From Bursaphelenchus xylophilus (taxonomy: Eukaryota > Nematoda > Chromadorea > Rhabditida > Aphelenchoididae), in contig CAJFCV020000001.1 in NCBI GenBank assembly GCA_904066235.2, positions 6,138,001 to 6,202,000 on the forward strand: 64,000 nt of DNA, given 5' to 3'. Made by a program: the position numbers and the translations under genes. Positions 21,974-33,098 of the stretch are shown here, piece after piece. The stretch's first letter is position 1, and the number at the start of each line of letters is the position of its first letter. The notes beneath the pieces are model-generated. The model was not told the origin of the DNA. It did not search any database and saw nothing but the letters and a program-made list of their open reading frames with translations.

Positions 21974-22770
21974 CGGATCGCGCGGGAAAGAGTAAAAAGT
22001 GGACTATCGCTTTCGAAATAAACAACTTTTAATTGTTATTAGTAACTTATTCGGATCGGATTCATTCGAATAAAGTTATTTTTGCTCGCTTCAGCTTCCA
22101 GTTTCACTTCCAGCTTTTACTTTCAAGGTTGAATGCTGAAGTCAATACTTTTTTCGTATTGTACATCGAATCCACGGAGAAAAGGGCGCTCGCTCGGAAG
22201 ACAAAGCGCCGGAATCCCGCGTCGAGATTATTCAATGGATGGATTGACGCTCAAATTAAACAAAGACGACGCATTTGTCGGACCCCATATGGGGGCGCCT
22301 GAGGGCAGATGGACTGTTGCGTATCGGATCTCGGCGTCAGCCACTAATCCGACCCTATCTCAGGCGGTCATCTGATTCTTCTCGGGACTCTCGCTTTCTT
22401 CCTTCCTTCCAGCCGCGAATTTCGTTCCGAATATTTGAAATCGGGTCTTATGAGTAAGGGCCGCATATTGCACCAGAGTTTACTCAGTCGGGTCTACAAC
22501 AGCAGAGCCGGGTTTACATAATAAACAGGGTCGGTTTAAGAGCAACTCTTTGGATGTCACTCTCTCGGTTCCGGGTTTAATGCGGGATTAAAGATTTTTG
22601 GGGATAATGAAGCAGGAAAAGTCGGGAGGAGAGCTGGTGTTAATGCATGGGGACAGAATAATTTGGAGGGCCTCAAGAAGTGATTTCTTAACTTTTTTTT
22701 AAATATTGGGCAATTTTTATTATAACTTATTAATGTAGATTTTTGTAATTAATTTTTTGACTTTAAAACT

Positions 22771-23219
22771 TACAGGGGAAGTACTTCAAGTGTGACGCTC
22801 AGATTTTCTTTAAATTTTGCACACACATCGGGTATGGACTAAATATCAATTCCTGAAAGTTTTAGCTCGCGCTTTGCGGGCGCCGCCGAGATATTGAACG
22901 ATTTTTGCCGCCGAGAGAGCACGCTCAACGTGGAGAGCGGTCAGAGAGAAAACCGCTTTTTGGCCATAACTTTGGCAGTTTCGTGCGGAAAAATTTGATT
23001 TTTTGTAGAAACATTATTCTTTACGGTTGAAATAGGCATGAAACTTTTCGTGCCGAAATTCGGCAAAAAGTCCCAAATTTTCGCCGACTTTTAAAAATCT
23101 CGGTTGTTTCTGCAAAGCGCGAGCTAGGATTCCCGCATATATCTTAGAAAAAACTATTCTAAATTTGTGCCAAGTTTCATCAAAATCTGAGCGTCACACT
23201 TCAAGTACTTCCCTTGTTA
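22771..23219. mobile_element. 449-bp TIR element, CAGGGGAAGTACTT family
   Basis: The left end after a TA is CAGGGGAAGTACTTCAAGTG and the right end is its near-perfect reverse complement (36 of about 38 bases), with TA one base beyond the right terminus. Inside, a second inverted pair (around 22865 and 23110, CTCGCGCTTTGC) makes the whole unit a nested hairpin. It has no coding capacity. Its interior shares words with the innexin C element (AAATTTTGCACA, ATATTGAACGATT-like), so the two may be related families. Confidence 0.75.
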
Positions 23220-23349
23220 GCTGTTTCTGCGAAACACAAATATTTTCTGGCATATGCTTTGAGAAATTATAAAGATGTGACAATTCGAGCACCAAATTTG
23301 TCGCTTTGGCTTCTTTACGTCTTTCTTTGCTTATACTTATTTATAAAAT

Positions 23350-23382
23350 ATAATATTGCGACGCATTACGTCGTAATATTAT
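23350..23382. repeat. Short AT-rich hairpin
   Basis: The arms ATAATATTGCGACG and CGTCGTAATATTAT pair in 13 of 14 positions around a five-base loop. There is no T-tract or gene context to make it a terminator. Origin unknown. Confidence 0.4.
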
Positions 23383-24942
23383 CGGTTTAGTCATCGTATT
23401 TTAGGTTTCGGGAATTTTGATTAATCATGTCCTCCTTCGTATTTGCATTTTCTGAATTTATTTTCAACTCTTCCTTTCCTGCCGCCACTCCAATCCCATA
23501 TTTGCATAAACACGCGCAGCAGTCCATAATTCCGGCCTTTTGCGGACTCTTTTGGACAGCCTTTGTAAGAGTAGTTTAGCGTAGTCTGATAAAAGAATTT
23601 CTTTTTTTTCGTCTAGACTGACCCCAAACATCGAGAACGGCACTTATCAAACATTTCCCGCATTCATTAACCTCTAAGTGTATACGGGTCATGTTCGTAT
23701 TGGTCGTTTTATTAAGCCCAATCCTTTTAAGTGGATCAGATTATTGCTACGAGGTTATTCGCCCTCTTCTTTGCGAATTTTGTCAATATTTTTGTCATCA
23801 TTTCTACAGCTTCCTCATGTGTAATACAGCCGCAATGGTCGATAGTTGCCGGGCCTATTAATCTCTTTGAAAAGTCTAATTTGCGCCCATTTCATAACTC
23901 CATTTCGAGGATCGTGCATATAAAATGATACAAGGCCATTTATTTGGCCGCGCCGAGATCCCGCGCGCGCGCCATCCGAGCCCCAATAAATTTCTTTCCG
24001 GAGGCGATTGATGAAGTGGGTCGGTGTTTTCTTTTCGGGATAATTACTCGGAGCCGAGGACTGGCTCAATTACGGCCAAGGGGGCCTGGAGATGGGATGG
24101 GATGAGATGAGAGTTGGTAATGACTCGAAAGGTCATTCGGGAAGACGTCTGGCCACCACGGGTGTGAAGAAGGCGGGGAAAAATAAGACCGCTCTCTCGG
24201 TTTACAGGCTAACTTGGCCATAATCCTGAACTCTCACTCCACCCGATCGGGCTTTGTTTATTCACTTCGAATAGGTTTGTCTTAAGGCGTTTTCAATTAA
24301 ATTTCTTTTTCCTCGAAGATGTGAGGGCCAAGGTGAAGGCTGAGAAGAGGAAAGGAGCTGGCCGTTCCAGTTCTCTGTTTACAGATCTCTTATCAGATGA
24401 TAAGCCACGCCGTGATCTCAGTTGACCCGGGCCCTCGTTTCTGTTTTGTTTTGGTTATAAATGGGCGGCTGAATTCAAGTGTAATCTGCCATTAGTGAGA
24501 TGAAAATAAGCTTCGAATTACATTCCACCTCCGGCGAAGAATGAGACATTTCACTTTCTCAGGAATCTCGCGGTTCTAAATTGCGATGAATAATATTTTT
24601 ACAGATATAACTGCTGCTTTCAGGGAACTTACCATCTCATCCCGGAATTATTACTGGCCCCACTTCCGTCGCCCCTTTTTTCATTGTATTTTGACTATTT
24701 TTTGGCCGCAAAAACAGACAAAAGGGAGAAAAACCAACTGAAAAAAGAGCAAGAAAATTTCTGGAGTCACGTGTGAAAAGAGCGTCGAGTGCCTGGGGCC
24801 ATTCAGTCTACTGGCCACCAATTTGGACAAGCCAATTCCGTCTTGAGGTTTCTGGTTGGCCCTTCAAGTTGAGATCAGAGAAGAGGAGGTCGAAGTGACC
24901 GTTAAGACTCATGCTTGGCCTCTGAAATGCATGGCCCTTGTT

Positions 24943-25929
24943 ATGGCCAAGGAAGATTCTGAATCCGAGGGACTCAAGGAATCCCTTTCCGGCGATGAAT
25001 CCAACACAAATGCGGTAAGATGACACGACATATTGCGTAAATTGTGATGAGATTAATGTAATTTGTTACAAGTTTCAGATTTCGACCACATTGTATCTCC
25101 AAAACCACGAAAAGATATCGCTGATCTCATCCTTGGGCCCATCCTCAGATATTGTAAAAGAGACGAGAGATGACTGCAGTGTAATATCAGTTGACCGACA
25201 ACCCCAATGCCGCATTTGTTTGTTATGCACCCAGTCCAAAAGCAAACCGTTGATATCGCCATGCAGGTGTGCGGGTACCATGCAATTTGTTCATTCAACG
25301 TGTCTTTTGGTATGTTTTTGGCGCAATGAATACAATATTACACAACTTTGTCATCACAAATTTATTTTCAGAGATGGATCGATGTATCGGCCAGAAAGGC
25401 CCAGCCCTGTCCTCGTTGTGAATTGTGCGGGTATCGCTACAAGCGACAGGGCCTTATCCATCTGAATCCAGTCCAATATCGGGTCCCTTCGGTCTGTCTT
25501 CGAGACAAAATTCTGAATTTTTTAACTCTTTTATTACTTTCTATTATGGCCTTTTGTGGATGGGTAATCGTCCGTTATATCAAACTGGCAATCAAGTAAG
25601 TATTTTTTTATCTATATATACTTTGTAGACAGTATGGTTATATAACTTAATTCTTGACCTTTAGAAGATGGAAGGCCCATCGGATCGGTCGATTTCTAAA
25701 CGATGATGACATAACCATGGTCAGTGCTTGTGTTCTCTTCTTAATTGCGCTTTTTCTCGCCGTTTTCACCCAGAATCGAGCCGAGGTGAGTCCAGTCATC
25801 ATGATTAACGTCTTTCAGACTCCCATTTATTCCCTCGTATCTCGGTGCTGGTCAAGGAATCGAGCGTTTCGCGAATATCAACTAGAAAATGACCCCGAGA
25901 GAACGGGGCAGATGACGGAGAAGACCTAG
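24943..25929 (+). CDS. MARCH-type (RING-CH) membrane E3 ubiquitin ligase
   Basis: Membrane-bound MARCH ligases ubiquitinate other membrane proteins and so drive their endocytosis or degradation. Four exons encode an acidic N terminus (MAKEDSESEGLKESLSGDES), then a complete RING-CH finger: CRIC, CRCAGTMQFVHSTC, the conserved Trp in LLRWIDVS, and CELCGYRYK. This C4HC3 pattern with its FVH-x2-C-L-x2-W core is closest to the MARCH1/8 type. Two membrane helices follow (about ILNFLTLLLLSIMAFCGWVIV and MVSACVLFLIALFLAVF), and a short cytosolic tail ends EKT with TAG at 25927-25929. Splicing of TTG at about 25308 to AGATGG at about 25372 completes the zinc finger. It is followed after about 310 bases by a MARVEL gene on the same strand; an operon is possible but not shown. 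Confidence 0.88.
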
Positions 25930-26238
25930 AACCTCAGATATTGTACATATGTCTAATTCTAATATTATATGTATAACCAATAATGGAAAAGTAAATACTG
26001 GTACTTAATGCTACAATTCAGGGTGTTTAGTGATATAAATAAAGAAATGATAAATGAAATTCTTAGAGGCCGCTAAGCACCTCATATCCCTTTTGATTAG
26101 CACTGATGTGAGAGGCTCTGTTTTTATTTCTCGAATATGTTTTGGGGGCGGAAAGAATAGAAATGAAATGCCGGAAGGGGGAAAGCAGCTGTTCCCGAGT
26201 TCCGATAGGAATTGGAATCGTCCCAAGATCAGAGCGCC

Positions 26239-26917
26239 ATGTACGAGGAAACCACGACCACATACTACACTACCCGTACCGACTTCCGGCCCCAATATGA
26301 GGGCGTTTCCATAAACGCCAATCTTGATCCCAGCTACCTGCGCACTTTGCCAGGTATGTTGAAGGTGCTGGTGATTGTCCTCGACTTCCTCTGCTTCTTT
26401 TGCGTTCTGGTTGGAGGTCCTGGATATTACGCTGGGGTTGGATTTGCGACTTTTGTTTCTGTGATCGGCTTTATGATCAGTTTGATATTACTCATATTAT
26501 ATCTATGTCATATTGTGGATGGACTGGAGAACATTCCATGGATTCTTGGAGTAGGTTGATTCCTGTGTTGAGGATTGTGATTCAACTACAAGTATGCAAT
26601 CTTGTTGTTTAGGAGATGGTTTTCTGCTTCGCCTGGACGATCTTCTTCTTCATCGCTAGTAGTGTCCTGGCCGTGGCTTCCGTGTCGCATCGCGGAACAA
26701 TGGGATGGGCGTTGGCAGCAGTAAGCACACTTTTACATTTACCTTATCTTAACTCGTCTATTATCCTTATTACAATTGTTTACAGTTCTTTGCGATCGCT
26801 GCCATGTGTGCCTACGGATTGGACTGTTACCTGAAGTTCCTGGCATGGAAAAATGATGAAGTTGCTAAGGGAGGAGGGGTCACATACAATCCCCGAAGTC
26901 GCGTAGATCACATTTAA
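26239..26917 (+). CDS. MARVEL-domain four-helix membrane protein (CMTM-like)
   Basis: The ATG at 26239 begins MYEETTTTYYTTRTDFRPQY, a short tyrosine/threonine-rich cytosolic N terminus. Four hydrophobic helices follow: MLKVLVIVLDFLCFFCVLVG, FATFVSVIGFMISLILLILY, EMVFCFAWTIFFFIASSVLAVA, and FFAIAAMCAYGLDCYLKFL. This is the MARVEL topology of the CKLF/CMTM and related families, which act in membrane apposition and vesicle traffic. Three exons are joined with GTAGGT/TTGTTTAG and GTAAGC/TTTACAG. The stop TAA is at 26915-26917 and AATAAA follows 15 bases later. A longer frame upstream lacks an ATG. Confidence 0.8.
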
Positions 26918-26939
26918 ATTGGTTTTATTTTAATAAACA
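26918..26939. terminator. Shared convergent polyadenylation region
   Basis: Only 22 bases separate the stop codons of two converging MARVEL genes. They contain AATAAA on the plus strand (26932-26937) and AATAAA on the minus strand (26929-26924). Cleavage 10-25 bases past each signal would place each mRNA end inside the other gene's coding sequence. Confidence 0.65.
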
Positions 26940-27524
26940 CTACAATTGATAACTGGAGACATCAGGGATGTAAGTTCGATTGTTTTTTCTCCTGAACAAA
27001 ACAATAAGATCGATCGAGTAGATAAGGATCGCCCCTAAGAGAGCTCCGGTCACCAGTGATGGTAGGGTTGACCACTCTGGATTCCTCTGATTCCAATAGA
27101 TTACTCCAAAGAATCCCATGTAAGAAGTAGCAACAAGAAGAGCAAATACCACAAAGATGTATATTAGGGCTTCCTGGAAAGAAAATAGTTGCAAGAGGAG
27201 CATAAAGACTGCGACATCAAAACCCACCATGTAAAACCAATGTTTGGGAGTCAATTGCTTATGCAAAGTGAAAATCTTGGCAATCCAAATAGTAAAAGTA
27301 ATCAGAATGACCCCCACAGAGATGGCCATAGTCAGATTCTTTTCTCCGCTGACTCCTCGGATCTCAGAACATAGCAATAAGGCCAACAGGATCAGAGTAA
27401 TCTCGATGATCTTCAATCTTCCCTCTTCGTTAGTCAAATAATCCACATCGAAATACATGATCCGATCGTCCATCTCGTATTCATGGGTGTATTCCAATAT
27501 GGTATCCCGATCATTTTTCCCCAT
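26940..27524 (-). CDS. MARVEL-like four-helix membrane protein, intronless
   Basis: A single continuous frame of 194 codons starts MGKNDRDTILEYTHEYEMDD and ends IPDVSSYQL. It has an acidic cytosolic N terminus of about 35 residues and four hydrophobic segments: about 37-57 (IIEITLILLALLLC), 66-86, 105-150 as a closely spaced pair with a break after the first part, and 160-180. Such spacing and length fit the MARVEL superfamily. I cannot assign a subfamily. It is tail to tail with another MARVEL protein of similar size. Intron absence is unusual in this window, where nearly every gene has several. Confidence 0.7.
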   Translation of the reverse strand: MGKNDRDTILEYTHEYEMDDRIMYFDVDYLTNEEGRLKIIEITLILLALLLCSEIRGVSGEKNLTMAISVGVILITFTIWIAKIFTLHKQLTPKHWFYMVGFDVAVFMLLLQLFSFQEALIYIFVVFALLVATSYMGFFGVIYWNQRNPEWSTLPSLVTGALLGAILIYSIDLIVLFRRKNNRTYIPDVSSYQL

Positions 27525-28377
27525 AGTTTTAGATTAGAGGGAAAGGATTGAAAGTGCGCGACCCGGAAGCGAGCAGAAAGTGGTGAGATCAGCCTCATCC
27601 TGAGGGCGAAACAAAAGAGACAAAGATGAGTGGAATACAGGGAGGACAAAAACTTGTCCAAGAGATCGCCGAGTTTCGATTACCGTAATTTCTTTCTGAT
27701 TACAACCATTCCTCGTACCTAAAAATTTTCTCAAAGAGCCTTTCAGAATTAAGTTTACTGCTTGAATTTTTTTAAACAGTAAATTACTCTCGTTTTCAGC
27801 GCCTTGTAAAATATTTATTATTTCCTTGAACAAGAGACATGTTTTTCGTGTTATAAATACTATTTATGTCATCAATTTAGTCATCGCTTTTTGTGAAAAT
27901 AATTTTCAATCAGAATTCTAAAAAAAATTGTTTGTCAAGCGCAATTTTATTAAAATTGCTGTTATGATTGTGTCTTCCCCTCAAAATGGGCGAGAAAGGG
28001 ATTAGAGGGAGAGATGGAGCTGTTAAGAAGAGAGCAAATGAAATGCGGAGGGGATTAGAGAGAATCCGAGAGTCGGGGCGAGAAGGAGATTCGGTTCTAC
28101 CCTCTTCTCCCTTCTCTTTTTGCCCAGAGGGCTCGGCCTTCGAGGCCCGCGCTTCGCAGAGAGAAAAGAAAAAGAGTGCGGCGCCTTGGCCGGACCACAG
28201 TTTGTGGCCAGAATCCGGGCGTCGGGAAAGGGAAGGCGTTTGATTCTGCGTTCCTGCTTCTGAAGTCGGCATTCCTAAACGCTTTTGGGGGAAAAGGTTT
28301 CGGGGACTGAACGTGCTTGTCTTGGGATAACCTACCTCTTCTCTAAAGATAAACCATTTACTCTCTTTAGCCTCCAA
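27525..28377. promoter_or_regulatory. Divergent intergenic region between the MARVEL gene and Gbeta5
   Basis: About 850 bases with no supported gene. It ends with CTCTCTTTAG at 28361-28370, a splice acceptor seven bases before the Gbeta5 start codon, consistent with a spliced leader or a 5' UTR intron. Confidence 0.45.
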
Positions 28378-29877
28378 ATGGCCGATGGGGAGGAGACGAC
28401 CAGCGAAAATGTGGGATCTAAGGTATCTACGCTGGCCGCAGACGCTCAGAAAATAACCATCGATGAAGATAAACCTTCGACAAGTGTCAGGGGAGAGGAA
28501 TTCCATGAAAATGTAAAGAGTGTGAAGATGGCAGACAGTGTGACGATCATGGATGGAGCCACACGGTCAGTAAAAAATATATTACCCGTTTTTTCATGAA
28601 TAATGTAATTATTATATAATTTAAGACAAATCGATGCCTTGGAACTTCTGACCAGAGAAGCCGAGGAGCTCAGACGGAAACTTGAGGCCGAACGTCAAAA
28701 ATTAAATGACATTCCGAGTAAGTAGTTCAGGAGAATTATACAACTTTAACTTTAGTACAACAAGCAGCTGATCGATTGGAAGCGTTGGGGGCATTAAATA
28801 TCAAACAACGAAGGGTTCTGAAGGGTCATGCCAGCAAGGTTTTATGTATGGACTGGTCCCAAGACAAGCGACACATTGTTAGTTCATCTCAGGACGGAAA
28901 AGTAATCGTCTGGGACGGGTTTACAACCAACAAAGAACATGCCCTGACCATGCCCACCACTTGGGTCATGGCTTGTGCTTATGCCCCTAGTGGTCAACTG
29001 ATCGCCTGTGGTGGTCTTGATAACAAATGTTCTGTTGTTCCCCTCAGCTTTGAAGAAGATATTCTCCAGAAGAAGCGATCCGTGGCTACTCATACCAGTT
29101 ACATGTCATGTTGTACATTCTTAAGGTCGGATAATTTGGTATGTATCTCAGGCTTTTCTGTAACTGTCATTTAGCTCCTAACCGGAAGTGGAGATTCAAC
29201 TTGTGCCATCTGGGATGTAGAGAGTGGGCAAATGATCCAGAACTTCCACGGGCATTGTGGTGATGTGTTTGCTGTAGATATACCTAAATCGGATACGGGT
29301 AACATCTTTATCTCAGGCGGTGCTGACAGACATGCCCTTGTATGGGACATTAGAACAGGCCAGTGCGTTCAGAGCTTCGACGGTCATGAAGCAGATATCA
29401 ATACGATCAGATTCCATCCAAATGGAGATGCATTCGCTACTGGATCTGACGATGCTTCGGTAGGTTCAGAACATTGGCTTACTAACCCCTCCATTATGAA
29501 GAAAATAACAATGAAATCCCGTTATAGTGCCGTCTCTTTGACCTTCGTGCTGATCGTCAGATCTGTGTTTATGAAAAAGAATCTATCCTCTTCCCCGTGA
29601 ATGGTGTCGATTTCAGTGCAAGTGGTAAGTAATATCTCTATCATACAAATCTTTTATCAGGACGAATACTATTCGCTGGATACGGCGACTACCGAGTAGG
29701 AGTGTGGGATTCCTTAAAATGTAATAGACAAAGCATTCTCTATGGCCACGAAAATCGGATATCTTGCCTTAGAACTAGTCCAGACGGAACAGCGATTTGT
29801 ACTGCATCATGGGATTGCACTATTAGAGTAAGTGTGCTATATTGAAAAACATATTATTCAATCAGATTTGGGCATGA
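28378..29877 (+). CDS. gpb-2: G protein subunit beta 5 (Gbeta5)
   Basis: The N terminus has a variable acidic part followed by the helix [22 protein letters not shown] that in Gbeta subunits pairs with a gamma or, in Gbeta5, with an R7-RGS protein. The seven-bladed WD propeller matches Gbeta5 very closely: [110 protein letters not shown], and [16 protein letters not shown]. The terminal exon supplies IWA and TGA at 29875-29877, the usual Gbeta C terminus. Gbeta5 works with R7-RGS proteins to shut off Galpha-o/q signalling in nerve and muscle. The alternative in-frame ATG at the [10 protein letters not shown] position could give a shorter form. The symbol follows C. elegans usage and rests on the Gbeta5-specific sequence. 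Confidence 0.93.
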
Positions 29878-30047
29878 TCTCACAATTCCCTGCCATTACC
29901 CCTAAGGGCACCTCAAGACTCCAGAAAACACAGAAAGATTAAATCAGCATAATTTCTAGCTTTATGATTCCTATGTAAAACTAATAAATTATGGTAAAAC
30001 AATTTATCTTATGAAAACAAAAGAAACAACAAACACGACTTCACCAT

Positions 30048-30594
30048 CTACAACTCCTTGGTTTCACGAAGACGACGGATGGTTGAGCGGACGGTGGCAG
30101 CGGCTGTGGTGGCATAGACGTAGGCTCCTCCAGCGACAACCTTGTTGCACTTGCTGCACTTCCAGATACCAACACAGGTTCTCTTCATGGCTTCCTTTCC
30201 ACAGAATGAGCAGGTGTACTTGGAGTGCTGGGAGACTTCCATCTTCTTGACGGTCTTTCTCAGGGAGGCACCATATCTGGTTCCGTATTTACCGACGATT
30301 CCTACCTTTTTGGTTCGCTTGGCCTGAAATTAACAATGCCATTAACAAATAACGAAGAAAGCAGGCAATCGCAAAATAATGCCTAAACCATACAAGTCAA
30401 AAAGTGCCCTTATTCAAGATGTTTTTAGACACAATCGGTGAAATACCTGCACTACCTACCGAACACTTTCTAAACAGATTTTACGGTTAAAAAGATATTT
30501 AAAATTTTGCTTTGTCCGTAAAAGTAAAACGTACTCAACTTTTTCAATCAACCTAAACACCAAGAAACAGCAATGAAAGTAAAAAACTTACCAT
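30048..30594 (-). CDS. rpl-43: 60S ribosomal protein L37a (eL43)
   Basis: Two exons: the start codon alone (30594-30592) followed by a 269-base intron (GTAAG to TTTCAG), and exon 2 (30323-30048) encoding [20 protein letters not shown] and the rest. The product is 92 residues, exactly the usual length of the family. The four zinc-binding cysteines are present (CSFC and CSKC around residues 39-60), as is the conserved GIWKC. Splitting of the ATG from the rest by the first intron is also seen in other ribosomal protein genes. Confidence 0.97.
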
Positions 30595-31483
30595 TTTTTG
30601 ACGTTTTCGACCGTTTCAGTCAAAGCGAAAAAGAATTCGACGGTTTTATATTTTTTCTACCGTAGATTTTGCCTCTTTTTTCGTGGCGAAACTCAGAAAT
30701 TTTTCAAATGCAAGATTCAAGATGGGCGCAGGTCGCCACCGAAACAAGAGAAAGATCTGTGCAAAAACTGTATTTTTGAATGATTACAAAGCAGGATCGA
30801 TTTCACAATATACCATCCGGGGAAAATGGTATATTGTGAAATCGCATAAAAAATTTCGTTGTTGTTGTTGACCATGTCATAATATCAACAAACATGCTTT
30901 TTGTCAAGTATTCGAAACGGTTTTCAATGAAATGCCGGGCATTTTGAACAACGGAAATGATAAGAATAATCATCGTCTTAAGTATCAAGTCGTCAATGGA
31001 AGTATTTACGGTCACATGGACGGTCAGGCTATATTATACATCCTGAGGCAAAGATCATATTGATAACTTGTCGCGGGATTACAACTTTATAATTGATATG
31101 TCGCATTCGCAAATTCTTTGAGAAATTGAATCAGTTATTGGGTATGTGGGCTTTATGTGATCTCTGGCATTCTTGAGCCTGATCCCTCACATATTTTTCA
31201 CATGCCCCGATGTTGTATGTACGTAACGACCTCCCAGAGAATGTTTTTGTCTTTTCCCACAGAGATTTTGGTCTCGATTGCACCGTCTAAAACAATTCTG
31301 TCTTTGACATTCGCGAGAGAAACGAGGAGAGTCAGTGCGATTGCACTCATCATAAAGACGGAGGGGCGGGCACAAAACGCAGAGAAATAAAAAATAGAGG
31401 CCTGCACCGTTCTAGGTTAAAAAGCGTTTTCTCAGACACACGTGTCGACCATCCAAATTTGTTATAAGTTAGAGTGTTTGGAC
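30595..31483. promoter_or_regulatory. Divergent intergenic region between rpl-43 and the F-box gene
   Basis: About 890 bases without a supported gene, holding the promoters of two divergent genes and a perfect 19-base-pair hairpin at 30798-30844. Confidence 0.45.
30798..30844. repeat. Perfect 19-bp inverted repeat with a 9-base loop
   Basis: CGATTTCACAATATACCAT is followed by CCGGGGAAA and then by its exact reverse complement. The stem has no mismatch. It is shorter than a typical microRNA precursor and no flanking pairing extends it. Confidence 0.6.
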
Positions 31484-32735
31484 ATGGATAAACTTCCCTT
31501 CTCTCTCTACGGCCAGATTTGTGGCCATCTCGATGATTTGGAAGATGTGATCGCGTTGGAGGTGAGCATCGGATTCATTAGTCATCATTTACTTTAGCAG
31601 ATTATTGTAACTTAATTCTATTACCGTATCCTTTAGTCGACCTGCAAAAGGATCCGAAATCAAGTCCGGGCTTGTTTCTGGGGCCAGCCCAAGAAGCTCC
31701 GACTGACGGATGGGAATTTCGTGCAGGTCTTCTTGGAGAACGGAAAGATGTACAAGGCCAAACCAAGGCTGAGTGTGATGAAATCCGTTTGTTCGAAAGC
31801 TAGAAATCTCAGCGAATTTGACCTGGCTTCATACACTGAGCTGCCAGAGTCATTTTTCTACGGATTTGTCAGATTTCTGAGAAAAAACAGTGAGTTTAAC
31901 GATAATACAGTAATCCAGCCTCATTCAAATTTGTAATCAGCTATTTTTAGGAACCCAAATAACTTCTTTGTGTGTCAATTACATAAACCCCGAGGCAATG
32001 TACGCTTCCTCCGAGTCACGCAAAGACTTAAAGGCCTATCCCAGCAAGCCTGTCCATGAGGTAAGCGTAACATCGCAAAATTAAAATTCTTTTTGCAGCA
32101 ATTAACAAGACTGATCAACCGACAAGGCTCCAATCTTACCCATCTCTTCATCAGGATCAACGCCATTGATTTTGTTTCTCTGCAACGCGATGTCTCCGAA
32201 CTTTTTGTTGAATTTGCTTGTAAATGCTCCCAGGAGATCCGCCAAGTCTTATATCCATTGCTGAGTGGATTCAACAAGAATCTGAAGGGATTTAAACCCC
32301 GAATTATGCATCTGGGGATCAGGAGTCAAGGCCAGTGTGTTCTTCCTGCCTTTGATTTCTGCACTCACGTCACCATTCCTCAAGAATCCCGGGGATGTCT
32401 CGAAGAAATCCATTACAGAATCCCGAATGCGGAGACTGTGGCCGTTCTCAATTACGATGCCTTTATGCCGTCTTTGATGGAGAAATTGAACAAAGTCTCG
32501 CTTTTCATAGACGATCTTAATGTAAGTTTTTTTTATCTAACGCGTACTAAAGAAAACAAGAGATTATTGAGAAATTGTTTGCCATGGGGTGGTCTAAGCT
32601 AATGTCAGCTGATTACAGGTCAATTCTGCTGAGCTTTGCGATATTGGGAACCGAATCCAGCCGAACCGATTCATGGTGGAATTGACTTCTCCCACGGCCA
32701 CTTTCAGTCTTCCCGCCATGGGAAAAGTTCATTGA
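31484..32735 (+). CDS. F-box-like protein of unknown target
   Basis: The start MDKLPFSLYGQICGHLDDLEDVIALESTCKRIRN resembles the F-box motif (LP-x-L-x-x-I-x-x-x-L near the N terminus), which binds Skp1 in SCF ubiquitin ligases. Five exons can be joined with short introns; the remainder is a roughly 330-residue region with no repeat I recognise, including LNRQGSNLTHLFIRINAIDF and MHLGIRSQGQCVLPAFDFC. The last exon runs VNSAELCDIG to GKVH with TGA at 32733-32735. Fast-evolving F-box proteins of this sort are numerous in nematodes. The substrate-binding half is not identified, and the F-box call itself rests on the first 40 residues. Confidence 0.65.
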
Positions 32736-33098
32736 AATGGAATTATCAGACGTGAACGGCGGCGCCTCTTATCGCTCGCAGGTCAAGGGAATGTGTTTTT
32801 ATAGTACATTCCTCATATTTATTTTTAATTGAAACCATCATGCTATCAGAGGATGGCCACAATTGTACTCAGTAGACGATTGTCATCCTTTTTTAATGTC
32901 ATAGCAATTCCACTCATCTCTTTCCATATTACCGTACATACCTCGTCAATGCACATATTTCTAGTTTGATCTCGGAGTAAAGAATTTGAATACATTGGCT
33001 CGTATTATTTCCGACTCCCACCCCAAAACCACTGTTATCGTTTTATCGAAGGGAATGGAGAAGGAGAAAGAACTTATTCTTCTTTCTTCTCCCTCCAA
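32736..33098. promoter_or_regulatory. Intergenic stretch upstream of the SLC17-type transporter
   Basis: About 360 bases between two plus-strand genes, AT-rich, with no open frame. It ends in a pyrimidine run (TTCTTCTTTCTTCTCCCTCC) right before the start codon. Confidence 0.4.

Larger units (their letters stand above)
21974..24942. other. Intergenic region with one inverted-repeat transposon and no supported gene
   Basis: About 3 kb. The piece 22771-23219 is a transposon described separately. The remaining sequence has short overlapping open frames without recognisable protein features. The end of the stretch (24400-24940) is the probable promoter of the MARCH gene and includes a TATAAA-like ATAAATGGGC near 24459. 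Confidence 0.5.

Noticed and set aside
27910..28506. 198-codon minus-strand frame opposite the Gbeta5 start
   Set aside because: It overlaps the Gbeta5 first exon and a GC-rich promoter, has low-complexity composition and no family features.
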